Assembly (NCBI RefSeq): GCF_005222705.1
Contig: NZ_STGF01000009.1
Span: 1 to 64,000, forward strand
Length of the DNA stretch: 64,000 nt
DNA from: Paenibacillus sp. SY21-1
GTDB taxonomy: Bacteria; Bacillota; Bacilli; Paenibacillales; Paenibacillaceae
Direction of reading: 5' to 3'
Made by a program: the position numbers and the translations under genes. Every line of letters starts with the position of its first letter. Position 1 is the stretch's first letter. Below are positions 26,261 to 33,874 of the stretch, in pieces. Under the pieces are notes generated by a model. The model saw only the letters and a list, made by a program, of their open reading frames with translations, ran no database searches and had not been told where the DNA came from.

Positions 26261-27322
26261 TTGAGACTGAAGAAATTCGCCAACATCGATCCAATCGAGC
26301 AGCATACTTCTTTTAAGCAATTCAACAGATGGCGGCAGGAGCGCGTTCGAATGCAGCCGCGCAAGGATTATTCCTATACGGTGCCCTGTGTGCAGCCCGA
26401 CGTCGCCTATTTGGAAAATAACCGAAAATTCCCTTCCATTACCTGGATCGGGCATTCGACCTTTTTGATTCAGATAGGCGGCATGAATGTGATAACGGAC
26501 CCGGTGTGGTCCTCGCAGATGGCCTTTCAGAAACGGCTGACGCCTCCGGGACTGGACATCGATGACGTGCCGCCCATTGACGCCGTCCTGATATCGCATT
26601 CTCATTATGACCATTTAAGCATACAGACGCTGCGCAGGCTGATCGGTCCCAGGCAGCTGATTGTGCCGGCAGGTCTTGGCGCCAAGCTTCGCAAAAAAGG
26701 CTTTATTAACATCAAGGAGCTGCATTGGTGGGAATCGACGAGCATACATGGCATCCGCTTCACATTTGTTCCCGCCCAGCATTCGACGCGCAGAAATCCA
26801 TGGGATACGAACAGCTCCCATTGGGGCGGCTTTATTATCGAACGCTCGAGCTCGCGCAGCGGCAAGCTGATCGGGCATGTCCGGGAGCAGGCCGATCTTT
26901 CTTCCCCGGCAGACGACAACAAGGAGCGCATGCACGCCCTTGACTCGTCCTTCGAATGCGTGAAGCCTTATGTGGCGGAATCGCCAACGATTTATTTTGC
27001 GGGGGATAGCGGTTACTTTCATGGCTTTAAAGAAATCGGCAGACGTTTCCCGATAGATGTTGCCTTGCTGCCGATCGGAGCTTATGAGCCGGAATGGTTT
27101 ATGGGACCTCAGCATACGACGCCGGAGCAAGCGCTGCAGGCATTTGTCGATACAAGGGCAACCTGGTTCGTCCCCATGCACTACGGCACCTTCAAGCTGG
27201 CGAACGATACGCCTCTTGAGGCGCTGGAGCGGCTGGAGACCAACCGGGAGAAGCGGGCTATCGAGCCTGAACGAATTGTAGCTTTGCCGATCGGACAAAC
27301 GTGGAAGCTTGCAGGAAAATGA
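26261..27322 (+). CDS. MBL-fold metallo-hydrolase, UlaG/NAPE-PLD-like
   Basis: A 353-residue soluble metallo-beta-lactamase-fold enzyme. The first metal motif SHSHYDHL is followed by VPAQHSTRRNPWDTN and a late GDSGYFHGFKEIGRR, and VPMHYGTFKLA supplies the last His. This layout matches the UlaG-like/N-acylphosphatidylethanolamine phospholipase D branch. I use TTG 26261 with AAGGAGG nine bases upstream, because the region from 26174 lacks a site and encodes a Cys/Pro-rich stretch. The substrate is unknown. It is monocistronic. Confidence 0.83.
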   Translation: MRLKKFANIDPIEQHTSFKQFNRWRQERVRMQPRKDYSYTVPCVQPDVAYLENNRKFPSITWIGHSTFLIQIGGMNVITDPVWSSQMAFQKRLTPPGLDIDDVPPIDAVLISHSHYDHLSIQTLRRLIGPRQLIVPAGLGAKLRKKGFINIKELHWWESTSIHGIRFTFVPAQHSTRRNPWDTNSSHWGGFIIERSSSRSGKLIGHVREQADLSSPADDNKERMHALDSSFECVKPYVAESPTIYFAGDSGYFHGFKEIGRRFPIDVALLPIGAYEPEWFMGPQHTTPEQALQAFVDTRATWFVPMHYGTFKLANDTPLEALERLETNREKRAIEPERIVALPIGQTWKLAGK

Positions 27323-27387
27323 CAAGTCCGCATAGGCTCAGGCCACATTCGCGCAATGACTTCGCGGCAGGTTAGCGCTATACTTAG

Positions 27388-27495
27388 GCTGAACCGGTGA
27401 TGCACCAAGGGGAAACGAGAATGCTGTTCACCGGTGTGGATCGGAAGAAGGATAAGCTGGCTAGGCGAGTCTTGCTGAAGCTTTACCGGTTCAGC
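27388..27495 (+). repeat. Inverted repeat in the leader of the Gfo/Idh gene
   Basis: GCTGAACCGGT (27388-27398) and ACCGGTTCAGC (27485-27495) are a perfect 11-bp inverted repeat enclosing 86 nt. A third ACCGGT-containing copy, CACCGGT (27429-27435), could pair with the first arm instead (ACCGGTG 27393-27399). No RNA family is recognised. Confidence 0.5.
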
Positions 27496-27546
27496 TTGTT
27501 TCGTACGCAGCAATACGACAGTTCATGCTCTGGGAGGAATATAGAA

Positions 27547-28614
27547 ATGACTCAAACAACCATTCGCCTCGGCATTATCGGGGCGGGAGCAATCGGCGGC
27601 GTTCATATGCAAACCTTCGGCAAAATAGAAGGCGTGGAGGTTGCCGCAGTTGCGGACGTATATGTGCCGCTCGCGGAGCAGCGGGCGCAGGAGTTCGGCA
27701 TTCAGACCGTTCATCCGTCCCCGCAGGCGCTGCTGGAGGATGATTCGATCGAAGCGGTCGTCATCGGCGTACCGAATCAGTTTCATGCGTCTCTGGCGAT
27801 CGAGGCGCTGAAGCGTGGCAAGCATGTGCTGCTGGAGAAGCCGATGGCCATTAATTCGGGAGAGGCCAAAACGATTGTCGACGAGGCGGCAGCTTCCGGG
27901 AAGGTGCTGATGATGTCGCATCAAATGCGCTGGACAGGGCTTAGCAGGGCGCTCAAGCAGCGCATCGACAATGGAGACGTCGGGCATGTCTATAACGCGA
28001 AGGCAGGCTGGCTCCGCAAAAAAGGCATTCCGGGCTGGGGCTCCTGGTTTACCCGCAAAGATCAGTCCGGAGGCGGCCCGCTTATCGATATCGGTGTTCA
28101 CATGCTGGACCTGTCGCTATACTTGATGGGCAATCCCAAGCCGGTATCGGTATACGGCTCAACCTATGCGCAATTTGGTCCGAGACGCGAAGGCATCGGC
28201 ACGTGGGGCACGCCGAACTGGGACGGCTTCTATGACGTAGAAGATTTGGCTTCGGCTCTGATCAAGCTTGATAATGGCGCTACCCTGTCGCTCGAGGTCA
28301 GCTGGGCGGCTCATTCCGCCATGCTTTCGGAGGACCCGTTCATTCATTTGATGGGCACGGAAGGCGGAGTGGCGCTCGTGGGCGGCAGCGGCAAATATGT
28401 AACTCACGAAGGCGAGCATGTTGTGGAAAGCGACGTTGTGCCGCTGGAGGGAGAAGAAGACCGCGTGCTGATGAGCCGGCATTTCCTCGAGTGTATACGC
28501 GAAGGAAAGCAGCCGATCACATCGGCCTTGTCCGGATACACCAACAATCGGATTCTGGATGCCATTTATGAATCCTCCCGCACGGGCAGCGAAGTCAAGC
28601 TGGAATGGGATTAA
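27547..28614 (+). CDS. Gfo/Idh/MocA-family NAD(P)-dependent oxidoreductase
   Basis: A 355-residue dehydrogenase. The Rossmann motif GIIGAGAIGGVH is at the N-terminus, EKPMAIN with the conserved Lys lies near 95-100, and the GGGPLIDIGVHMLDL segment carries the catalytic His. The C-terminal domain provides the sugar or inositol binding sheet (DNGATLSLEVSWAAH). ATG 27547 has GGGAGGAAT; the frame extends upstream to 27397 but without a site. The substrate is probably a sugar or cyclitol, not resolvable here, and no sugar gene is adjacent. Confidence 0.88.
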   Translation: MTQTTIRLGIIGAGAIGGVHMQTFGKIEGVEVAAVADVYVPLAEQRAQEFGIQTVHPSPQALLEDDSIEAVVIGVPNQFHASLAIEALKRGKHVLLEKPMAINSGEAKTIVDEAAASGKVLMMSHQMRWTGLSRALKQRIDNGDVGHVYNAKAGWLRKKGIPGWGSWFTRKDQSGGGPLIDIGVHMLDLSLYLMGNPKPVSVYGSTYAQFGPRREGIGTWGTPNWDGFYDVEDLASALIKLDNGATLSLEVSWAAHSAMLSEDPFIHLMGTEGGVALVGGSGKYVTHEGEHVVESDVVPLEGEEDRVLMSRHFLECIREGKQPITSALSGYTNNRILDAIYESSRTGSEVKLEWD

Positions 28615-28675
28615 TTCGGCTTGATCCGGCTTGATCCGGCAAGGCAAGCCTAAACGCGAATGAATGCAACAACGA

Positions 28676-28726
28676 GCCTCCTCTGCTGTGATTGCGCTAT
28701 CGGATCACGCCGACGGAGGCTTTTTT
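28676..28726 (+). terminator. Terminator after the Gfo/Idh gene
   Basis: GCCTCC (28676-28681) pairs with GGAGGC (28715-28720), followed by six Ts. Just upstream, the 10-mer GGCTTGATCC is repeated in tandem (28618-28638). Confidence 0.75.
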
Positions 28727-28766
28727 CAATGGGGAGGGCTCCATTTCAAGCAGAAAGGATGAACAG

Positions 28767-29304
28767 ATGAAAAAAACGATTGCGCTGCTTGTGCTCGTCG
28801 GACTCGCCTTGCTGCAATACGCACAGAGCAGCGATCCCGGGCAGAGTCCGTATCTGATTACCGATTACAGCCGACTGCATCCGGTCAAGATCGAACGTGT
28901 CGTGAAGGGGCAGGAGGAGCGGCAGCTGCTTCGGCTTGTTGAGGAGGCGCGGGAGAGGAGGCTTACGATTTCGATTGCCGGGCAGCGTCATAGCCAGGGA
29001 GGCCATACGTATTACAAGGATGGAATCGTAGTCGATATGACGGAATACAACCGGATTGTTGCGGTGGACGCAGACGCCAAGCTCATAACGGTGCAGGCGG
29101 GCGCAACCTGGGAGGACGTGCAGAAGGCGGTTGCGCCCTATGGCTTGGCTGTTCAGACGATGCAATCGCTTAACTTGTTCACGGTAGGCGGATCGATTAG
29201 CATTAATGCGCATGGACGCGACATTCGCAACGGCTCGCGAATTTGATCCGGATGGCTTGTTCAACAATTATTTCTATGAGCAATACGGAGGCGGGAGCGC
29301 ATGA
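28767..29304 (+). pseudogene. Internally deleted FAD-linked oxidase (lactone-oxidase type)
   Basis: An in-frame 159-residue stretch (28767-29246) has a signal anchor and most of a PCMH-type FAD-binding domain: SIAGQRHSQGGHTYY, VQAGATWEDVQKAV and TVGGSISINAHGRD. After DIRNGS the frame hits TGA. In the +1 frame the sequence continues REFDPDGLFNNYFYEQY to a stop at 29302-29304, which is the typical C-terminus of the D-arabinono-1,4-lactone/sugar-alcohol oxidase family. So the substrate domain and rest of the FAD domain (about 280-300 residues by family length) have been deleted near 29232-29240, with a frame change. The original stop still overlaps the next start (ATGA). Confidence 0.85.
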
Positions 29305-29894
29305 GAATCAGTATAAAATGGCTTGTCCGTTCGCAAAGCATCGTGACGTTGGCCGCTGGCATGATTTATCCCTACTATTTATTGTTTTTGAAAAATCTCG
29401 GCAACAGCTATTCGAAGTACGGCTTGGCGTTTGCGGTGTTTACCATCAGCGCCGCAGCGGCGTCCCAATGGCTTGCGCGTTATCTCGATCAATACGGCCT
29501 GCGCATGCTTATGCTAAGCTCGCTCGGAATGGCTGCCGTTATGCTGCTGTTCCCTTGGACTTCCTCCTATACGGCGGTGCTGCTGCTTCAGCTCGTTATG
29601 GGCGTATGCAACGCGATGCAGCGGATGAGCGAGCGGCTGCTGCTGGCCGATTATACGGAATCGGGGGCCAGGGGGCCGGCAATTGGCCATTACCAGTTCT
29701 GGACCTCGGTGGCGTCCGGCTTTGCGGTCATGATCGGAGGGTACCTGATCGATTATTTAACCATTAATATATTGTTCTACCTCAGCTCTGCCCTTTATGC
29801 CGCAGGCGCTTGGGCGGTATGGAGGCGGCTAGTCAAGGAACATCCGGCAAAAAAGCCTCGCAGCCGTTCGTTTCCGCCGGATACTGTGATATAA
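29301..29894 (+). CDS. Half-size MFS-type membrane protein
   Basis: A 197-residue protein with about six hydrophobic segments, equal to one half of a major facilitator superfamily transporter. The loop between segments 2 and 3 has the MFS motif A-like ARYLDQYGLRMLM. The ATG overlaps the ancestral stop of the oxidase gene (ATGA), with GGAGGCGGGAGCGC upstream. Whether it is a genuine half-transporter or a remnant of a 12-segment protein is unclear; the C-terminus ends in a basic tail without a frameshift trace. Loss of the upstream reading frame may reduce its translation. Confidence 0.65.
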   Translation: MRISIKWLVRSQSIVTLAAGMIYPYYLLFLKNLGNSYSKYGLAFAVFTISAAAASQWLARYLDQYGLRMLMLSSLGMAAVMLLFPWTSSYTAVLLLQLVMGVCNAMQRMSERLLLADYTESGARGPAIGHYQFWTSVASGFAVMIGGYLIDYLTINILFYLSSALYAAGAWAVWRRLVKEHPAKKPRSRSFPPDTVI

Positions 29895-29940
29895 TAGTTC
29901 GAGATTAAGCGACTTTGTAGTGAAGGACGGGATTATAAGA

Positions 29941-31560
29941 ATGATTAGTACCAGCGGTATAACCTTACGTTTTGGCAAGCGTCCGCTATTCGAGGACGTC
30001 AACATTAAATTTACGCCGGGCAACTGCTACGGCTTGATTGGCGCGAATGGCGCGGGCAAATCTACCTTTTTGAAAATTTTGTCCGGCGAAGTGGAGCAAT
30101 CGTCGGGCGAGGTGCACATTACGCCGGGAGAGCGCCTTGCGGTACTTAGGCAGAACCATTATGAATACGATGAGTACGTTGTGCTTGAGACGGTTATTAT
30201 GGGTCATAAAAAGCTGTATGAAGTCATGAAGGAGAAGGATGCGCTTTATGCCAAAGCGGACTTTACCGATGAGGACGGCATGCGCGCAGGCGAGCTTGAA
30301 GCGGATTTTGCCGATATGAACGGCTGGGAAGCGGAATCGGAAGCAGCCGAAATGCTGAACGGTCTGGGCATAACGCCGGATAAGCATGACAAGAAGATGG
30401 CTGAGCTGGACGGCAACGAGAAGGTTCGCGTATTGCTTGCCCAAGCGTTGTTCGGCGCTCCGAACATCCTGCTGCTCGATGAGCCTACCAACCATTTGGA
30501 CATTGAATCGATTCGCTGGCTTGAAGATTTTCTCGCAGGCTATGAAGGCACCGTTATCGTAGTCAGCCACGATCGTCACTTCCTGAACACGGTGTGTACG
30601 CATATTGCGGATATCGACTTCGGCAAAATCCAGATGTATGTCGGCAACTACGACTTCTGGTACGAGTCGAGCCAGCTGGCGCTGCAATTGCAGCGCGGCG
30701 AGAACAAGAAGAAGGAAGACAAAATCAAGGAGCTGCAGGCGTTTATCCAGCGCTTCAGCGCCAACAAATCGAAGGCGAAGCAGGCGACCTCGCGTCAGAA
30801 GCTTCTTGATAAAATTACGCTGGACGATATTCGTCCGTCGAACCGCAAATATCCGTTCATTTTGTTTAAAGGCGAGCGCGAGGCGGGCAAGCAATTGCTT
30901 CTGATCGACAGCTTGACGAAATCGGTGGACGGCGAGAAAGTCATCGACAACCTGACCATTTCAATCAACAAAGGCGACAAGGTCGCTTTCGTCGGTCCAA
31001 ACGGCTTGCCGAAAACGACGCTGTTCCAGGTGCTTGCCGGCGAGCTGGAGCCGGACGGCGGCTCCTTCTCATGGGGCGTGACGACGACGCGCGCTTATTT
31101 CCCTAAGGACAACTCCCAATATTTCGATGGCGTTGAGCTTAACCTTGTAGAATGGCTGCGCCAGTATTCGAAGGACCCGGATGAGACATTCCTTCGCGGC
31201 TTCCTGGGCCGCATGCTGTTCTCCGGCGACGATGCGATGAAGAAAGCGAGCGTATTGTCCGGAGGCGAGAAGGTTCGCTGCATGCTGTCGAAAATGATGC
31301 TTGAGGGCGCCAACGTATTTATGCTCGACGAGCCGACGAACCACTTGGATCTTGAGTCGATTACGGCGCTGAACAACGGACTGATCGATACGGAATGCAC
31401 AATCCTGTTCACCTCCCATGACCATCAATTCGTTCAGACGGTGGCCAACCGCATCGTTGAAATTACGCCTAACGGCGTGATCGACAGGATGATGACCTAT
31501 GACGAGTACCTCGAGAGCGCGGACGTTAAGGCGCTGCGCGAGAAGCTTTACGCCGAATAA
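29941..31560 (+). CDS. ykpA: ABC-F family ATPase (YkpA/YbiT type)
   Basis: A 539-residue soluble protein with two ABC ATPase domains and no membrane segments. Domain 1 has Walker A GANGAGKST (residues 34-42) and Walker B LLLDEPTNHLD; domain 2 has LSGGEKVRC and MLDEPTNHLD. A charged linker (about 245-290) joins them. Two positions are atypical: the first signature reads LDGNEKVRV instead of LSGGE, and the second Walker A reads GPNGLPKTT (352-360) with Pro before the Lys. Length and layout match YkpA. ABC-F proteins act on the ribosome E-site; the specific role of YkpA is not established. Confidence 0.88.
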   Translation: MISTSGITLRFGKRPLFEDVNIKFTPGNCYGLIGANGAGKSTFLKILSGEVEQSSGEVHITPGERLAVLRQNHYEYDEYVVLETVIMGHKKLYEVMKEKDALYAKADFTDEDGMRAGELEADFADMNGWEAESEAAEMLNGLGITPDKHDKKMAELDGNEKVRVLLAQALFGAPNILLLDEPTNHLDIESIRWLEDFLAGYEGTVIVVSHDRHFLNTVCTHIADIDFGKIQMYVGNYDFWYESSQLALQLQRGENKKKEDKIKELQAFIQRFSANKSKAKQATSRQKLLDKITLDDIRPSNRKYPFILFKGEREAGKQLLLIDSLTKSVDGEKVIDNLTISINKGDKVAFVGPNGLPKTTLFQVLAGELEPDGGSFSWGVTTTRAYFPKDNSQYFDGVELNLVEWLRQYSKDPDETFLRGFLGRMLFSGDDAMKKASVLSGGEKVRCMLSKMMLEGANVFMLDEPTNHLDLESITALNNGLIDTECTILFTSHDHQFVQTVANRIVEITPNGVIDRMMTYDEYLESADVKALREKLYAE

Positions 31561-31574
31561 CGGCGATTGGTTTG

Positions 31575-31611
31575 AAGCGGCAGCGTTCCTTGCGGAGCGC
31601 GCCGCTTTTTT
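31575..31611 (+). terminator. Terminator after the ABC-F gene
   Basis: AAGCGGC pairs with GCCGCTT around an inner TTCC-TTGC-GGA hairpin, followed by a T-tract to 31611. Confidence 0.8.
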
Positions 31612-31712
31612 GCATGCCAGCAAGAACACTCATTTCCGCCCCGGAAATGAGCGTATATTGTGACCGATGAAGGTGTGAAACGTGTCTATATAGTATCGCA
31701 GAGAGCGGATAA

Positions 31713-31878
31713 CCAGGGCGTGTCTGAGAACGCTGAGGACAACACATTTTGCCGAATTTTCGTTCGATGCAAGGCGCGTTTGCTTGATGTACCGGGGGTA
31801 CATCAAGCAAACGGAACGAAGCAGGGGGCGAAAAGGCGATGATTGGTGCCACTGAACGGGTTTTCAGACACGCTCTGG
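31713..31878. mobile_element. MITE-like element, 166 bp
   Basis: Terminal inverted repeats of 19 bp (31713-31731 and 31860-31878) match at 17 positions, beginning CCAGGGCGTGTCTGA and CCAGAGCGTGTCTGA. The centre is a perfect 17-bp palindrome (31777-31793 with 31797-31813) with a GGG loop, flanked by further complementary tracts. No reading frame is present. There is no clear target-site duplication. It sits in the gap between the ABC-F terminator and the sugar transporter operon. A non-autonomous transposable or REP-like element is inferred. Confidence 0.75.
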
Positions 31879-31931
31879 AAGTCAAATGACCGATGCAGCG
31901 CCAAACCAGCCAGCCAAGATTTTCCATCGCA

Positions 31932-31973
31932 AAAAAAGCTTCCACTCCCATGAAAGGGAGCGGAAGCTTTTTT
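31932..31973. terminator. Bidirectional terminator after the sugar permease operon
   Basis: AAAAAAGCTTCC-A-CTCCC pairs with GGGAG-C-GGAAGCTTTTTT across a six-base loop. It ends the minus-strand operon. Confidence 0.9.
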
Positions 31974-31984
31974 GCAGGGACGGC

Positions 31985-32839
31985 TTACCCCTTGTTGGCC
32001 CCGCCGAAGCTGAAGCCTTGCGACATAAAGCGCTGGCCGATGATGTAGAGAATAACGGCGGGCATCGTGTAAAGAATGGAGAAGGAGGCAAGCTTGCCGT
32101 ATTGCACGATGCCATTTTGTCCGAAGTACTGATAAATCGTAACCGCTGCGGGCAGCTTGTCAGGACTTTGCAGCAAGATGAACGGTACGAGAAAATTGCC
32201 CCAGCTTCCGGAAAAAGCATAGATGCCTACCGTGAAAATGCCCGGCAGCATAAGCGGGGTAATGACGAGACGCAAAGTAGTCCAGATAGACGCGCCATCG
32301 ACCCATGCGGCTTCCTCCAGTTCAACCGGAACGGAATCCATGAAGTTTTTCATCATCCAGATCGAATACGGCAGAGCGGAAGCCGTAAGGAACAGGATGG
32401 TGAAGAACAGGGAATTCTGGATTTTAAAATAAAGGAAGAATTGATACACGGGTACCATCACCGCCGTAATCGGCAAACCGGTCGCAAACAGGATGATGTA
32501 CATAAACATCTTTTTGTAGCGCAATTGATACCGGGACAGCGGGTAGGAAGCAAGTCCGGCCGCAATGACGACAAGCAGCGCTTGCCCTAACGCCAGAATC
32601 AGGCCGTTGATGAAGGAGCGTTGATTGTCCGCGCTTGTAATGGTAGCACTGTAATTGTCAAACGTGGCCTGCTCCGGCAGCTTCAGCTGCAAGGTGGCGT
32701 TCGCATCGAACGATGCCAGCACGAGCCACAGCAGAGGCAGCAGGAACAAAACGCCGATTATGCTTAAAACGATATAGGGTAGCGCCCGATTCGCCATATA
32801 GCGATTGAACAAGGGGCGCTTGCGTTTGACGCTGCTCAT
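31985..32839 (-). CDS. Carbohydrate ABC transporter permease (MalG-type)
   Basis: A 284-residue inner-membrane permease with six predicted segments and the cytoplasmic EAA loop EEAAWVDGASIWTTLRLVITP (partly shown) that docks to the ATPase. AAGGAGG before ATG 32839 fixes the start, nine codons inside the longest frame. It is the last gene of the minus-strand operon GH125, binding protein, permease 1, permease 2. No ATPase gene is present, so an MsmX-like shared ATPase is expected to power it. The substrate is inferred to be an alpha-mannoside or related oligosaccharide from the GH125 gene. Confidence 0.9.
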   Translation of the reverse strand: MSSVKRKRPLFNRYMANRALPYIVLSIIGVLFLLPLLWLVLASFDANATLQLKLPEQATFDNYSATITSADNQRSFINGLILALGQALLVVIAAGLASYPLSRYQLRYKKMFMYIILFATGLPITAVMVPVYQFFLYFKIQNSLFFTILFLTASALPYSIWMMKNFMDSVPVELEEAAWVDGASIWTTLRLVITPLMLPGIFTVGIYAFSGSWGNFLVPFILLQSPDKLPAAVTIYQYFGQNGIVQYGKLASFSILYTMPAVILYIIGQRFMSQGFSFGGANKG

Positions 32840-32891
32840 AGTTGCATCCTCCTTAAATTTTCGCAAATTGCATTCATGTTCTGTACGGAAG

Positions 32892-33803
32892 CTACAGCTT
32901 CACTTTGAGCAGTTTCATGTACAGCAGGCTGGCAATAATGCCGATCAGAAGCAGGACAAGAGAGATCGCCGTTCCGTAGCCAAGCTGGTAGTTGACGAAT
33001 GCCTGATGGTACATGTACAGCGGCAAGGTTTCCGTGGCATTGCCCGGGCCGCCCCCTGTCAGCGCAAAAATCAGGGTGAACGAACCAAGCGTCTGAAGCG
33101 TAATCAGCACCATGTTGGTGACGACAGAGCTCATAATCATCGGAATCGTGATACGGACAAGTCGCTGCCAAGGAGAAGCGCCGTCGATCATTGCCGCTTC
33201 CTCTACTTCTTTTGGAACATCGCCAAGCGCAGTCTGGAATACCATCATGGAGAAAGCAGTGCCCCGCCAGATGTTGGCGATAATAACAGCGACCATCGGA
33301 AAGGTATATAACCATGTTATCGGTTCCAAGCCAATGCTCTCGATGATGGCATTGACCGTGCCGGTGTCATTCAGAAATGCAAACCATACAAAAGCGGTAA
33401 CGACCTCCGGCGCAACCCAGCCCGAAATGACAATGGAGCCGATGACGCTGCGGAAGGTTCGATTACGGCCGTTCATCAAAAACGCAATGAGGAAACCCAA
33501 CACTTGCTGTCCGACGACCGCTGAGAAAATCAGGAACACAATTGTATTCCACACAGAAATTCGGAACGTTTCATCCTGAAACATATAGGTGAAGTTTTGA
33601 AAGCCTACAAACTCGGTATTGGCGGCCGCAGCCCCGGTTAAAGCCATATTGGTAAAGGCCAAATAAAAGGTTAAGGCTCCTGGTATAAAGAAAAAGAGCA
33701 AAAGTAATACCCAAGTAGGCGATAAAAAGAGCGCCGCCCTCCATTGCTCGTTGCGATTCCCATTCCGCTTGCGATTGGAAGATCGGTTATTGGTGTCTCC
33801 CAT
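32892..33803 (-). CDS. Carbohydrate ABC transporter permease (MalF-type)
   Basis: A 303-residue permease with a basic, Asn/Arg-rich cytoplasmic N-terminus (residues 1-22), six membrane segments and the EAA loop VEEAAMIDGASPWQRLVRIT near 205. The periplasm-proximal GGGPGNATETLPLYMY segment is typical of MalF-like partners. AGGAGGGTG precedes the ATG. It is separated from the binding-protein gene by a strong hairpin and is followed 52 nt later by the MalG-type gene. Confidence 0.9.
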   Translation of the reverse strand: MGDTNNRSSNRKRNGNRNEQWRAALFLSPTWVLLLLFFFIPGALTFYLAFTNMALTGAAAANTEFVGFQNFTYMFQDETFRISVWNTIVFLIFSAVVGQQVLGFLIAFLMNGRNRTFRSVIGSIVISGWVAPEVVTAFVWFAFLNDTGTVNAIIESIGLEPITWLYTFPMVAVIIANIWRGTAFSMMVFQTALGDVPKEVEEAAMIDGASPWQRLVRITIPMIMSSVVTNMVLITLQTLGSFTLIFALTGGGPGNATETLPLYMYHQAFVNYQLGYGTAISLVLLLIGIIASLLYMKLLKVKL

Positions 33804-33827
33804 CTGGCACCCTCCTGATGTGAATTA

Positions 33828-33871
33828 AACCGGGAAGCCGATTGCTGCAAGCAACAATCGGCTTCCCGGTT
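33828..33871 (-). terminator. Intercistronic hairpin between binding protein and permease genes
   Basis: A perfect 17-bp stem (33828-33844 with 33855-33871) around a 10-nt loop, with no U-tract. Such stems stabilise the upstream mRNA or partly attenuate, raising binding protein over permease. Confidence 0.75.
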
Positions 33872-33874
33872 TTG

